Below, piece by piece: positions 10,205 through 20,463 of a DNA stretch of 64,000 nt (within the stretch, counting starts at the first letter, position 1; every line of letters starts with the position of its first letter). The DNA is from Mesorhizobium sp. Root102 (GTDB lineage: Bacteria > Pseudomonadota > Alphaproteobacteria > Rhizobiales > Rhizobiaceae). The translations under genes were made by a program, and so were the position numbers. The stretch is from NCBI RefSeq assembly GCF_001425625.1, contig NZ_LMCP01000045.1, positions 317,263 through 381,262 on the forward strand, written 5' to 3'. The notes under the pieces were generated by a model. That model was not told the origin of the DNA. It saw nothing but the letters and a program-made list of their open reading frames with translations, and ran no database searches.

Positions 10205-10585
10205 ATGGGACGCTTCGCCGTCATCACGATGACCGAAAAGGCCGCTGACCGGGTGCGCGAGATTGTCGCCACTCGCGACAACGCGCATGGCATTCGGCTC
10301 GGCATCAAGAAGGGCGGCTGCGCCGGCATGGAATACACGGTCGATCTGGTGACCGAGCCCAACACCAAGGACGACCATATCGAGCGCGATGGCGCGCATG
10401 TCTATATCGCGCCGGAAGCGGCCCTTTTCCTGTTCGGCACCGAGATGGATTTCGAACAGACGACGCTGCGCACCGGCTTCACCTTCCACAATCCGAACCA
10501 GAGTTCGGCCTGTGGATGCGGCGAATCCGTCGAACTGAAGCCGGCCGATCTCAAGGCGCTGGCGGAAGCACGCGCCTCGGCCTGA
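10205..10585 (+). CDS. sufA: A-type Fe-S carrier protein SufA/IscA
   Basis: The 126-residue protein belongs to the HesB/IscA/SufA family. It has the first conserved cysteine in KKGGCAGMEY and the C-terminal pair in SSACGCGES. A-type carriers accept Fe-S clusters from the SufBC2D scaffold and pass them to apo-enzymes. I chose the ATG beginning MGRFAVITM, preceded by GGAAGGAAA. The 109-nt gap to sufT leaves room for a separate promoter, but the gene still reads as the last of the SUF operon. A palindromic terminator follows. Confidence 0.93.
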   Translation: MGRFAVITMTEKAADRVREIVATRDNAHGIRLGIKKGGCAGMEYTVDLVTEPNTKDDHIERDGAHVYIAPEAALFLFGTEMDFEQTTLRTGFTFHNPNQSSACGCGESVELKPADLKALAEARASA

Positions 10586-10590
10586 TCTTC

Positions 10591-10612
10591 CTTCGCCCGT
10601 CGACGGGCGAAG
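10591..10612. terminator. Palindromic terminator between convergent sufA and GFA genes
   Basis: A perfect inverted repeat, CTTCGCCCG-TCGA-CGGGCGAAG, fills the 31-nt gap between two convergent genes. No long T-run follows on either strand, so it is a hairpin of terminator type rather than a textbook intrinsic terminator. Confidence 0.5.
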
Positions 10613-10616
10613 AAGG

Positions 10617-11114
10617 CTACTCCACCCACATGCCCGTCCGCTTGTGCCAGTCGGCGATCGATTCCTCGGGATAGATGTCGAACGCGTTGTCTCTTTTGCC
10701 GATATCGGGTTCGACCCAGTTCGCCTTGTATTTCAGCATCAGGTGCACCTTGCTTGGCGGAATGGGGAGGTCGCTGTCGATCGCCGACGCGAAAGGATGC
10801 ACGAGCTCCGGCCAGGTCGGGTCGTAGAGCCAAAGGGCTGATCCACATTTCTTGCAGAAATTGCGCTCCCCGGTCGAGATCTCGCACTGCGGATGTTCGT
10901 CATCCTCGATCTTGGCCCGGTAGACGCCAAGGCTCCTTTTGCCTCTGATGTTCAACGTCTCACTGTCGGCGCCGAGATTGATGGCAAAACCGCCGCCGCC
11001 CTGTTGTTTGCGGCAGATCGAGCAATAGCACAGCATGAATGGCGCCGGCGTGTGGCTCTCCACCTCGAAACGCACGGCATTGCAGCGGCAGGACCCTTTG
11101 AGCAGAAGCGGCAT
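10617..11114 (-). CDS. GFA-family zinc-binding protein
   Basis: The 165-residue protein has the GFA (glutathione-dependent formaldehyde-activating enzyme-like) cysteine pattern: GSCRCNAV, then CYCSICRKQQGG, and FCKKCGSALW. These cysteines bind structural and catalytic zinc in family members. The founding enzyme was proposed to promote addition of formaldehyde to glutathione, but most homologues have no assigned substrate. It is convergent with sufA and divergent from a TfoX-domain gene. Confidence 0.85.
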   Translation of the reverse strand: MPLLLKGSCRCNAVRFEVESHTPAPFMLCYCSICRKQQGGGGFAINLGADSETLNIRGKRSLGVYRAKIEDDEHPQCEISTGERNFCKKCGSALWLYDPTWPELVHPFASAIDSDLPIPPSKVHLMLKYKANWVEPDIGKRDNAFDIYPEESIADWHKRTGMWVE

Positions 11115-11204
11115 GACAAAAACTCCGATAGATGGCTCTCAACCTGTCAGCATGATTTTGGTTGCGGCGATGACAAGGCCAAATGCCGGTGGCATGATCG
11201 CGGC

Positions 11205-11528
11205 ATGGACAATGAACGCATCGCCGAACTGTTAGAAGGCCTTGGTCCGGTCAGCATCCGAAAACTGTTCGGCGGCAAGGGCATCTATTTCGACGGCGTC
11301 ATCGTTGCCATCGTGCTACGCGGTGAATTGATGCTGAAGGCCGACGAGCAAAGCGCGCCCGACTTCGAAGCCGCCGGTTGCCGGCAGTGGACCTATACCG
11401 GCTCGCGTCACGGCAAGCTGGTCTCCATGCCCTACTGGAGCATTCCCGACAGCGCTTTCGATGACCCCGACGAGATGACTGTCTGGGCGCGCCGGGCCTA
11501 TGAGGCGGGGCGGCGCGCGGGGAAGTGA
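11205..11528 (+). CDS. TfoX N-terminal domain protein
   Basis: The 107-residue protein is a stand-alone TfoX_N domain, recognised by the LGPVSIRKLFGGKGIYFDGVIVA start and the central LMLKAD strand. In Gammaproteobacteria the full-length TfoX/Sxy protein induces competence genes. Single-domain versions are widespread in rhizobia and have no established role. The ATG at 11205 (MDNERIAELL) is the sensible start; the upstream open frame lies over the GFA gene. It ends shortly before the convergent psuG gene. Confidence 0.8.
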   Translation: MDNERIAELLEGLGPVSIRKLFGGKGIYFDGVIVAIVLRGELMLKADEQSAPDFEAAGCRQWTYTGSRHGKLVSMPYWSIPDSAFDDPDEMTVWARRAYEAGRRAGK

Positions 11529-11584
11529 CGGGCAATTCGGAACGGTCGAGGGACAGCACCCCCGCCGACCTTGGCGGCAGCACC

Positions 11585-12502
11585 CTACAGCGCCTTCGCG
11601 ATCCTCGCCGCCAGCCGCGCATTGTTTTCGACCAGCGCGATGTTGGTCTTAAGGCTCCTGCCACCGGACAGTTCGAGGATTTTCGACAGCAGGAAGGGCG
11701 TCACCGCCTTGCCGGTCACGTTGAGCGCCTCGGCGGCCTTCTGCGCGGCTTCGATATAGGAGGCCATCTCTTCAGCGGGAATTTCGTGGTTCTCAGGCAC
11801 CGGATTGGCGATCAGCATGCCGCCGGCGAGCCCCAGCGCTGCCCTCGTCTGGTAGAAATGCGCGATCTCTTCCGGTCCGTGCAAGGTCAGCGGCGCGCGG
11901 AACGGCGAATGCCGCGACCAGAAGGCCGGCATCGTCTCGCAGCCATGGCCGATCACCGGCACGCCGCGCGTCTCCAGCACCTCCAGCGTCTTTTCGATGT
12001 CGAGGATAGCCTTGGCGCCGGCCGACACGACGATGACCGGCGTGCGCGCCAACTCGTCGAGATCGGCGGAAATATCAAAGCTCTTTTCCGCACCCTTGTG
12101 CACGCCTCCAATGCCGCCGGTGGCGAACACTTTTATGCCGACCATATGCGCCGCGATCATCGTGGCGGCGACCGTGGTGCCGCCGGTGCGCCCTTGCGCT
12201 ACCGCAAAACCGAGGTCGGCGCGCGACAGCTTCATGGCGTCGCCCGTCATCGCCAGCGATTCGCGCTCGCCGTCCGAAAGTCCGATCTTGATGCGGCCGC
12301 CGACGACAGCGATCGTCGCCGGCACGGCGCCGCCATCGGTGATGATCTTTTCGACATCGGCCGCCATGGCGCCATTGTCGGGGTAGGGCATGCCATGGGT
12401 GATGATGGTGCTTTCCAGCGCCACCACCGGCCGCCCAGTGGCCAGGGCTTGCGCCACCGGCGCGTGGATGTCGATGAAGGGGCGGGCGGTCTCTGGGGTC
12501 AT
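11585..12502 (-). CDS. psuG: Pseudouridine-5'-phosphate glycosidase
   Basis: The 305-residue protein matches PsuG (YeiN/indigoidine synthase A family), with VALESTIITHGMPYP, GRTGGTTVAATM, FATGGIGGVH and VSAGAKAILD all conserved. PsuG cleaves the C-C glycosidic bond of pseudouridine 5'-phosphate to uracil and ribose 5-phosphate. I chose the internal ATG (MTPETARPF); the ORF extends 17 residues upstream without family similarity. It lies 75 nt downstream of the kinase gene on the same strand, so the two-step pathway is probably one transcript. Confidence 0.92.
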   Translation of the reverse strand: MTPETARPFIDIHAPVAQALATGRPVVALESTIITHGMPYPDNGAMAADVEKIITDGGAVPATIAVVGGRIKIGLSDGERESLAMTGDAMKLSRADLGFAVAQGRTGGTTVAATMIAAHMVGIKVFATGGIGGVHKGAEKSFDISADLDELARTPVIVVSAGAKAILDIEKTLEVLETRGVPVIGHGCETMPAFWSRHSPFRAPLTLHGPEEIAHFYQTRAALGLAGGMLIANPVPENHEIPAEEMASYIEAAQKAAEALNVTGKAVTPFLLSKILELSGGRSLKTNIALVENNARLAARIAKAL

Positions 12503-12577
12503 CTCGGTCTCCAATCCGGAGTGCGGCGCGTCCATCGGGACCCTTGGCAACACTGCGGCACTAAGAATTTGCCGGTC

Positions 12578-13522
12578 TCATGCCACTTCCTGCGCTTCCG
12601 GCACAAGAGCCAGCGCGTCCGCGAAGCTTGCCTTGGTGAATTCGGGAACGGCGTTGGAGCTTTCGATGGCAAGCGTCGCCGCGGCAATGCCTTCGCGCAG
12701 GGCCACCCGCAACGGCAGGCCGCGCAGCAAGGCGGCGACCGTTGCGCCCGCCAGCGCATCGCCGGCGCCGGTGACGTCAGCGACCTTTCTTGGCGGCGGC
12801 GGCAGGATCGAGAAGGCGCCGGCCTCATCGAAGCCCAGCATGGGGCCGCCGCCCGCCGTCACCACGCCGCTCTTGAGCCCCGCGCGTCTCAGCCCGTCGA
12901 CGATGTCTTGCGGGGAAGTCGTGGCGTCCAGGGCTGCCAGTGCGACCGCTTCGCGCCGGTTCATGAAGACGACGGCCAGATTGCCGAGCACCGGCTTCAA
13001 GCGCACGATCTTGGCCGGCGAAACGGCAATGGCGAAGACGGGTTTTCCGGCGGCAAGCTGAATCAGCCGTTCCAGTGCCGCCGTCGGCAGGTTGGCGTCG
13101 CAGAAGACGGCATCGGCGGCAGCGATCACCTCCCGGACTTTGGAGCGCCTGATCTGCTTGGGAAAGGTCAGGTCATAGAGCGCCATGTCGGCAAAGCCGA
13201 CGATCAGCTCCCCCTCGCGGTCGATCAGCGCCGTATAGCTCGGCGTGGGGCGGTCAAGGAACACGGCCGACAGGTCCGCAATGCCTGCCTCGGCGATGGC
13301 TCGCGAAACAGTGTCGGCAGCGGCATCGCCGCCACGCACCGACATGAGCGACGCTGAGACGCCGCGGAGCACGGCACTGCGCAGCGCGTTGAAGACGCCG
13401 CCACCGACATCCTCGCGCATCGTGCCGGGATTGGAGGCGCCAGGCACGTAAGCGCCGGACACCTTGCCGCGCCGGTCGATATGGGCGCCGCCTATAGCCA
13501 GTATTTTCGCGGATTTCAGCAT
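12578..13522 (-). CDS. psuK: Pseudouridine kinase (PfkB family)
   Basis: This 314-residue PfkB-type sugar kinase starts MLKSAKILAIGGAHIDRRG and has the C-terminal signature DVTGAGDALAGA, whose aspartate is the catalytic base. Position next to psuG makes pseudouridine kinase the likely activity: pseudouridine plus ATP gives the 5'-phosphate. The PfkB family alone would not fix the substrate. No nucleoside transporter is visible beside the pair, unlike in some bacteria. The gene is divergent from recA, with about 280 nt between them. Confidence 0.85.
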   Translation of the reverse strand: MLKSAKILAIGGAHIDRRGKVSGAYVPGASNPGTMREDVGGGVFNALRSAVLRGVSASLMSVRGGDAAADTVSRAIAEAGIADLSAVFLDRPTPSYTALIDREGELIVGFADMALYDLTFPKQIRRSKVREVIAAADAVFCDANLPTAALERLIQLAAGKPVFAIAVSPAKIVRLKPVLGNLAVVFMNRREAVALAALDATTSPQDIVDGLRRAGLKSGVVTAGGGPMLGFDEAGAFSILPPPPRKVADVTGAGDALAGATVAALLRGLPLRVALREGIAAATLAIESSNAVPEFTKASFADALALVPEAQEVA

Positions 13523-13719
13523 GCCGGCGATATGACCTTTGTTATTCCAGCCGCACAAGCGCTAGGCTGCTTGGCGAAGCTTCGCATGCAAGGCAGCGAT
13601 TCGGCAGATCGAAACATCCGAGCCGTCTGGCCCAATGCGGGATGCATCGTGGAGCGAGATCGTGAGACAAAAAAAGAACAAATCCGGATAGTGATTGTTT
13701 TTCAGATATTTGATCCCTC

Positions 13720-13748
13720 TTGCCAAACGAGAACAAAAAAGGTACAAA
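13720..13748 (+). promoter_or_regulatory. recA promoter with overlapping LexA (SOS) box
   Basis: TTGCCA, a 17-nt spacer and TACAAA form a good sigma-70-type promoter 56 nt before the recA ATG. Inside the spacer and overlapping the -10 lies GAAC-N7-GTAC (13731-13745), one base from the alphaproteobacterial LexA consensus GAAC-N7-GAAC. LexA bound here would block RNA polymerase until DNA damage activates RecA. A weaker copy, AGAC-N7-GAAC, lies at 13665-13679. The positions are read directly; regulation is inferred. Confidence 0.7.
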
Positions 13749-13803
13749 TTGGCAGGGATTACGGATTGTCCGGCCTTCATTGACGACCAAGGGGTGATGT
13801 ATC

Positions 13804-14901
<1,098 letters not shown>

Positions 14902-14991
14902 CAGCCTCGCGCGATGTCGGCCGGAGTTCGGCCATAATCGCATTCTATTATCTCGGGCTTATGTAATCGAGTTCCGCGTTATTGCGTTTTG

Positions 14992-15018
14992 AAACCGCCG
15001 GCCCTGGGCCGGCGGTTT
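14992..15018 (+). terminator. Intrinsic terminator of recA
   Basis: A 12-bp GC-rich perfect stem, AAACCGCCGGCC / GGCCGGCGGTTT, with a CTG loop is followed by a T-rich run (TTTTGCGTTTT). It lies 90 nt after the recA stop and is a textbook rho-independent terminator. Confidence 0.85.
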
Positions 15019-15155
15019 TGCGTTTTGGCGGCGAAACCGGGCGGGTTCGAACAGCTGGCAAAGGCTGCGGATTGGACCACTTCCGTGTTTCTGGACAGGG
15101 TGAAGCGCGGCGGCTAAAAGGCCAAGTCCTATCTTCTAAAACGCAGAGCCCATTT

Positions 15156-15173
15156 CCGCCGGTTCGCCGGCGG
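15156..15173 (+). other. UUCG-tetraloop hairpin in the alaS leader
   Basis: CCGCCGG-TTCG-CCGGCGG is a 7-bp GC stem capped by a UUCG tetraloop, about 23 nt before the alaS ATG. Flanking GAGCC and GGCTC arms (15146-15150 and 15172-15176) offer a partly competing longer pairing. Such an exceptionally stable hairpin this close to the start could affect ribosome access or mRNA stability. The rest of the recA-alaS gap shows only the recA terminator and no gene. Confidence 0.45.
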
Positions 15174-15195
15174 CTCTTCCGAAAAGGCATCATTC

Positions 15196-17862
15196 ATGAG
15201 TGGCGTGAACGAAATCCGGTCGACATTTCTCGACTACTTCCGCAAGGAGGGTCACGAGATCGTCGCGTCGAGCCCGCTGGTGCCGCGCAACGATCCGACG
15301 CTGATGTTTACCAACGCCGGCATGGTGCAGTTCAAGAACGTCTTCACCGGCCTTGAGAAGCGGCCCTATTCGCGTGCCTCGACCGCCCAGAAGAGCGTTC
15401 GCGCCGGCGGCAAGCACAACGACCTCGACAATGTCGGCTACACAGCGCGCCACCTGACCTTCTTCGAGATGCTCGGCAATTTCTCCTTTGGCGACTATTT
15501 CAAGGAGCGCGCCATCGAGCTTGCCTGGGACCTGATCACCAAGGAATTCGGGCTGAACAAGGACAAGTTGCTGGTCACCGTCTATCACACGGACGACGAG
15601 GCTGCCGGCTTCTGGAAGAAGATCGCCGGCTTTTCCGACGACCGCATCATTCGCATCGCGACCTCGGACAATTTCTGGGCGATGGGCGACACCGGACCTT
15701 GCGGGCCGTGCTCGGAGATCTTCATCGACCGCGGCGAACACATCTGGGGCGGCCCTCCCGGCAGCCCGGAAGAGGACGGCGACCGTTTCCTCGAATTCTG
15801 GAACCTGGTGTTCATGCAGTATGAACAGGTGACGAAGGACGAGCGCATCGACCTGCCGCGCCCGTCGATCGACACCGGCATGGGCCTGGAGCGTATGGCG
15901 TCCATCCTGCAGGGGGTGGAAAGCGTCTTCGAAACCGATCTGTTCCGTCATCTGATCGACGCCGCCTCGTCCGCCATCGGGCATGGTCCCGACAAGGAGA
16001 CGGTCGCGTCCTACCGCGTCATTGCCGATCATCTGCGCTCGTCCTCCTTCCTGGTGGCCGATGGCGTGCTGCCTTCGAACGAAGGTCGGGGCTACGTCCT
16101 GCGCCGCATCATGCGCCGCGCCATGCGTCATGCCCAGTTGCTCGGTGCCAACGAACCGCTGATGTGGAAGCTGGTGCCGGCGCTGGTGCGAGAGATGGGC
16201 CAGGCCTATCCGGAACTGCTGCGCGGCGAACAGTTGATCACCGAGACCCTGAAGCTCGAGGAGACCAGGTTTCGCAAGACGCTGGTGCGTGGCCTCGGCC
16301 TGCTCTCCGAGGCGACGGAAACGTTGCATGCCGGCGACATGCTGGACGGCGAAACGGCTTTCAAGCTCTACGACACCTACGGCTTCCCGCTCGATCTGAC
16401 GCAGGACGCGCTGCGCCAGCGCAGCATTTCGGTCGATCTTGCCGGCTTCACCAATGCGATGGAGCAGCAGAAGGCCGAGGCGCGCAAGCATTGGGCTGGG
16501 TCTGGCGACGCGGCCACCGAGACCATCTGGTTCTCCGTGCGCGAGAAGGCGGGCGCCACCGAATTCCTCGGCTACGAGACTGAAGCTGCCGAAGGCATCA
16601 TCCAGGCGCTTGTCCGGGACGGCAAGACCGTCGACAGCGCCGGCAAGGACGATGCGGTGGCGATCGTCGTGAACCAGACGCCGTTCTATGCCGAGTCCGG
16701 CGGCCAGATGGGCGATACGGGCGTTATCTCGGGCGAAGGGTTCTCGATCGAGGTCTCCGATACGCAGAAGAAGGCTGATGGGCTGTTCGTCCATGTCGGC
16801 AAGGTGGCCAGCGGCACCGTCAAGACGGGCGCTGCCGTCGAGCTGAAGGTCGACCATGCCAGGCGCTCCAGGCTGCGCGCGAACCATTCCGCGACGCATC
16901 TGATCCATGAGGCGTTGCGCGAGGTGCTGGGCAGCCACGTTGCGCAGAAGGGCTCGCTGGTGGCGCCTGAGCGCCTGCGCTTCGACATCTCGCACAACAA
17001 ACCCATTTCACCGGAGGATCTCGAAGAGGTCGAGCGCATGGCCAACGAGATCGTCGTGCAGAACAGCCCGGTGTCCACGCGTCTGATGTCCGTCGACGAT
17101 GCCATCGCCGAAGGCGCCATGGCGCTGTTTGGCGAGAAGTATGGCGACGAAGTGCGTGTCGTTTCGATGGGCACCGGCGTGCACGGCGGCAAGGCCAACC
17201 GGCCCTATTCGGTCGAGCTCTGCGGCGGCACCCATGTCAGGGCGACCGGCGATATCGGTCTGGTGCGCGTCGTGTCGGACAGCGCGGTCGCCGCCGGCGT
17301 GCGGCGCATCGAGGCGCTGACCGGCGAAGCGGCGCGCAAACATCTCGACGAGCAGGACAGGCGTCTAAAGGCGGCCGCAGCCGTGCTGAAGATTTCGCCG
17401 GCCGACGTGCCTGCGCGTGTCGAAGCGCTGCTCGATGAGCGCAAGAAGCTCGAAAAGGAGCTGACCGAGGCGCGCAAGAAGCTGGCGCTGGGCGGCGGTG
17501 CAGGGGCGGGTGTGCCGTCGGAGAACGAGACCGTGGCGGGTGTCGGCTTCCTCGGCAAGGCGGTTTCCGGTGTCTCGCCGAAGGACCTGAAGCCGCTGGC
17601 CGATGCCGGCAAGACCTCGCTCGGTTCCGGCGTCGTCGTCTTCGTCGGCGCCGGTGAGGACAACAAGGCCAGCGTCGTGGTCGCCGTCACCGATGATCTC
17701 GTCGGCCGCTTCAGCGCCGTCGACCTGGTGCGCGTCGCCTCCGCCGCATTGGGCGGGCAGGGCGGCGGCGGTCGACCTGACATGGCGCAGGCCGGTGGCC
17801 CCGACGCTTCCAAGGCCAATGATGCGATCGCTGCCGTAAGGGCGGCGCTGGAGGCAGCCTGA
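15196..17862 (+). CDS. alaS: Alanyl-tRNA synthetase
   Basis: The 888-residue protein has the full AlaRS architecture. It begins with a class II catalytic core ([14 protein letters not shown], then [12 protein letters not shown]). An editing domain with the HXXXH zinc motif [12 protein letters not shown] and the distal CGGTHV follows, then a coiled coil and the C-terminal DHHA1-type C-Ala domain with the [13 protein letters not shown] glycine loop. It charges tRNA-Ala and edits Ser/Gly mischarging. Length is normal. An SDR gene follows after 10 nt, so transcription may continue into the next three genes. Confidence 0.99.
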   Translation: MSGVNEIRSTFLDYFRKEGHEIVASSPLVPRNDPTLMFTNAGMVQFKNVFTGLEKRPYSRASTAQKSVRAGGKHNDLDNVGYTARHLTFFEMLGNFSFGDYFKERAIELAWDLITKEFGLNKDKLLVTVYHTDDEAAGFWKKIAGFSDDRIIRIATSDNFWAMGDTGPCGPCSEIFIDRGEHIWGGPPGSPEEDGDRFLEFWNLVFMQYEQVTKDERIDLPRPSIDTGMGLERMASILQGVESVFETDLFRHLIDAASSAIGHGPDKETVASYRVIADHLRSSSFLVADGVLPSNEGRGYVLRRIMRRAMRHAQLLGANEPLMWKLVPALVREMGQAYPELLRGEQLITETLKLEETRFRKTLVRGLGLLSEATETLHAGDMLDGETAFKLYDTYGFPLDLTQDALRQRSISVDLAGFTNAMEQQKAEARKHWAGSGDAATETIWFSVREKAGATEFLGYETEAAEGIIQALVRDGKTVDSAGKDDAVAIVVNQTPFYAESGGQMGDTGVISGEGFSIEVSDTQKKADGLFVHVGKVASGTVKTGAAVELKVDHARRSRLRANHSATHLIHEALREVLGSHVAQKGSLVAPERLRFDISHNKPISPEDLEEVERMANEIVVQNSPVSTRLMSVDDAIAEGAMALFGEKYGDEVRVVSMGTGVHGGKANRPYSVELCGGTHVRATGDIGLVRVVSDSAVAAGVRRIEALTGEAARKHLDEQDRRLKAAAAVLKISPADVPARVEALLDERKKLEKELTEARKKLALGGGAGAGVPSENETVAGVGFLGKAVSGVSPKDLKPLADAGKTSLGSGVVVFVGAGEDNKASVVVAVTDDLVGRFSAVDLVRVASAALGGQGGGGRPDMAQAGGPDASKANDAIAAVRAALEAA

Positions 17863-17872
17863 AAGTCACTGC

Positions 17873-19165
17873 ATGAACGTTCTTGTTCTCGGCGGCTATG
17901 GTTTGATCGGGGAAGCCGTCGTCGGACGTTTGTTGCGCGACGGTCATCAGGTGACCGGCCTTGGTCGTGATGTTCAGGATGCGGAGCGACGTAGGCCGGC
18001 GGTGCGCTGGATCGCCGCCGACATGTCGCGACTGCTTGCCGCTGAGGACTGGCTGCCGGTGGTCGCCGGTATGGATGCTATCGTCAATGCGGCAGGCGCC
18101 TTGCAGGACGGCCCGCGCGATCGCCTTGACGCCATATACCGGCACTCGGTGGTGGCGCTGGTGACGGCATGTGAACAGGTCGGCGTGCGCCGTTTTGCGC
18201 AAATTTCCGCGATCGGCGCCGACCTCTCCTCTGCCGACGCTTTCTTCAACACCAAGGCGCAAGGCGACAAGGCTGTCGCAAGCTCTTCGCTGGAGTGGAC
18301 AATCCTGCGCCCGGGGTTGGTAATCGCGCCCGCCGCCTATGGCGGGACAGCACTTTTGCGCGCCCTTGCAGCGTTTCCCGGTTTCATTCCGGCCGTCATG
18401 TCGCGCCAGCCGATCCAGACCGTGGCGGTCACCGACGTTGCTGAAGCGGTCTCGCGCGCGGTCGCCGGATCTTTGCCGCCCCACTCTGCCGTCGACCTCG
18501 TCGAAGCCGAGGCCAGACCGCTCGCCGATGTTCTCTCGGCCTTTCGGGCATGGCTTGGCCTGCCGCAGGCGAAGGTCGTGCCGATACCGGCCATTGTCGG
18601 CCGGCTTGCGGCCGCCGTTGCCGATGGCCTTGGCCTCCTTGGCTGGCGGTCGCCTCTGCGCAGCGCGGCTCTTGCCGCGCTGGCACGTGGCGTGACGGGC
18701 AATGCCGAGCCCTGGAACCAAATTTGCGGGCATCCGCTGCAGCCGCTGGAAGCAACGCTGGCCGCCATGCCGGCCCATGTTCAGGAGCGATGGTTCGCGC
18801 GCCTCTGGCTGGTGAAGCCTGTCATCCTTGCCTGCCTGTCCCTGTTCTGGCTTGTCTCAGGCATCATCGGCCTGATCCGGCAGGAGGACGCGGCGGATAT
18901 TCTTATTGCGCAGGGTGTACCGGGTAGTTTTGCCCATATATCGGTTCTTGCCGGCAGTGCAGCGGATATCCTTGCTGGCGCGGCGGTCTTGGTCCGATCC
19001 TTGGCCAAGCAAGCGCTCAAGGCGATGATCGCGATCACTGTGTTTTATCTGGCTGCGGCACTTCTCGTTCCCGAGCTTTGGCTCGCTCCGCTGGGGCCGT
19101 TGATCAAGACAATCCCGGCGCTTTGTCTGGTGCTTGTGGCGCTTACGGTGCTCGACGAGCGATGA
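17873..19165 (+). CDS. SDR-family NAD(P)-binding protein fused to a DoxX-like membrane domain
   Basis: The 430-residue protein starts with an atypical SDR Rossmann domain (VLVLGGYGLIGEAVVGRLLRD; LRPGLVIAP around residue 145). The C-terminal third, after about residue 310, has several hydrophobic helices of the DoxX-like type. The fusion suggests a membrane-anchored oxidoreductase or a lipid or quinone-linked enzyme. It starts 10 nt after alaS and overlaps the following membrane gene by 4 nt (ATGA), so it is part of a small operon. The SDR assignment is firm; the role is unknown. Confidence 0.8.
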   Translation: MNVLVLGGYGLIGEAVVGRLLRDGHQVTGLGRDVQDAERRRPAVRWIAADMSRLLAAEDWLPVVAGMDAIVNAAGALQDGPRDRLDAIYRHSVVALVTACEQVGVRRFAQISAIGADLSSADAFFNTKAQGDKAVASSSLEWTILRPGLVIAPAAYGGTALLRALAAFPGFIPAVMSRQPIQTVAVTDVAEAVSRAVAGSLPPHSAVDLVEAEARPLADVLSAFRAWLGLPQAKVVPIPAIVGRLAAAVADGLGLLGWRSPLRSAALAALARGVTGNAEPWNQICGHPLQPLEATLAAMPAHVQERWFARLWLVKPVILACLSLFWLVSGIIGLIRQEDAADILIAQGVPGSFAHISVLAGSAADILAGAAVLVRSLAKQALKAMIAITVFYLAAALLVPELWLAPLGPLIKTIPALCLVLVALTVLDER

Positions 19166-19650
19166 ACCTCTGGGTCGACATACTGCGCTGGGTGCATGTC
19201 GTCGGTGCCACGGTTCTGTTCGGCACCGGCGCCGGGATCGCCTTCTTCATGCTCATGGCGCAGCGTACCGCCCGTGCCGATCTCGTCGCCCATGTCGCGG
19301 GCACGGTCGTCATCGCCGACACCATATTCACGGCAACGGCCGTCGTGGTGCAGCCGATATCAGGTGTGTTACTGGCCCGCGTATCGGGGTGGCCGCTGTC
19401 CGAGGGCTGGATTGTGCTTTCCTTGCTGCTTTATGTCGTGACAGGTTTGTTTTGGCTGCCGGTGGTCTGGATTCAGATCCAGATACGAAATCTGGCGCGA
19501 CAGGCGGCCACCGAAAATCGACCGTTGCCTGCCGAGGAAAAGCGTCTGTTTCGTATCTGGTTTGCGTGCGGCTTTCCGGCTTTCTCCGCCGTCCTTGCCA
19601 TTCTGTGGCTGATGGTCACCCGGCCGGCAATCAGCCTTTTCGGAGGATAA
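19162..19650 (+). CDS. DUF2269-family integral membrane protein
   Basis: The 162-residue protein has four predicted membrane helices and the N-terminal HVVGATVLFGTGAG motif of DUF2269. Its ATG overlaps the stop of the SDR-DoxX gene, and the PhzF gene starts 1 nt after its stop, so all three are almost certainly co-transcribed. Histidines in the first helices suggest a possible heme or metal site, but no biochemical function is known for the family. Confidence 0.8.
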   Translation: MNLWVDILRWVHVVGATVLFGTGAGIAFFMLMAQRTARADLVAHVAGTVVIADTIFTATAVVVQPISGVLLARVSGWPLSEGWIVLSLLLYVVTGLFWLPVVWIQIQIRNLARQAATENRPLPAEEKRLFRIWFACGFPAFSAVLAILWLMVTRPAISLFGG

Positions 19651-19651
19651 C

Positions 19652-20446
19652 GTGCCCACGCTGACCATGTATCAGGTCGACGCCTTTGCCGACCGGGCCT
19701 TTCAGGGCAATCCTGCCGCCGTCCTCATTTTGACGGACTGGCTGGCGGACGACGTCATGCAGGCCATCGCAAACGAGAACAATCTTGCCGAAACCGCCTT
19801 TGCGCGACCGAACGGCAAAGGTTGGGATCTGCGCTGGTTCACGCCGGTTCATGAAGTCGATTTCTGTGGCCATGCCACCCTGGCGGCCGCCCATGTGTTG
19901 GCCTCTGAGCACAATGTGGCCGATGAGATGGCCTTTGCCACGCGGGTGGGCGAGTTGCGGGTTTCGCAGCAGCAAGGCGCCTATCAGCTCGATCTGCCCT
20001 GTTTTCCGCCGCAACCCGTCGATGGCGAAACCATGCTGGCGCTGCGGGAGATTTTATCCCCGCATCCGGTTGCGGGCTTTCGTAATTTTGAGAACCTGTT
20101 CGTCGAGCTTGCCGACGAGCAATCCGTGCGATCCTTCGTTCCCGATTTGCTCAGGATCGGCGCCTTCCATCCGCTTGGGCTGGTCATCACCGCGCGCGGG
20201 CGAACGCATGATTTCGTCTCCCGGTATTTCGTTCAGGGAGCAGGCATCCCCGAGGATCCGGTGACCGGCTCCATCCATGCGACGCTGGTGCCGTACTGCG
20301 CTGAAAAGCTTGGCAAGACGCATCTGTCGGCATTCCAGTGCTCGCCGCGCGGCGGGCACCTGCTGTGTGATCTGGCCGGAGATCGCGTACTCATCCTGGG
20401 GCGCGCCAAGACCTTCATGAAGGCGGAAATCTATCTTCCCGAATGA
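19652..20446 (+). CDS. PhzF-family isomerase-like protein
   Basis: The 264-residue protein has the PhzF/diaminopimelate-epimerase fold signatures: VDAFADRAFQGNPAAV at the start, the acid residue in NENNLAETAF (catalytic Glu in PhzF), DFCGHATLAAAH, and the C-terminal EDPVTGSIHATL. PhzF isomerises an intermediate in phenazine synthesis, but most proteobacterial homologues stand outside phenazine clusters, as here. It has a GTG start one base after the DUF2269 stop. The real substrate is unknown. Confidence 0.85.
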   Translation: MPTLTMYQVDAFADRAFQGNPAAVLILTDWLADDVMQAIANENNLAETAFARPNGKGWDLRWFTPVHEVDFCGHATLAAAHVLASEHNVADEMAFATRVGELRVSQQQGAYQLDLPCFPPQPVDGETMLALREILSPHPVAGFRNFENLFVELADEQSVRSFVPDLLRIGAFHPLGLVITARGRTHDFVSRYFVQGAGIPEDPVTGSIHATLVPYCAEKLGKTHLSAFQCSPRGGHLLCDLAGDRVLILGRAKTFMKAEIYLPE

Positions 20447-20463
20447 AGATGGGCGCAGGCTGA

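Noticed and set aside
11525-13357. 610-codon open frame on the plus strand
   Set aside because: Antisense to psuG and psuK, both of which have intact motifs.
15190-16995. 601-codon open frame on the minus strand
   Set aside because: Antisense to alaS; no family resemblance.
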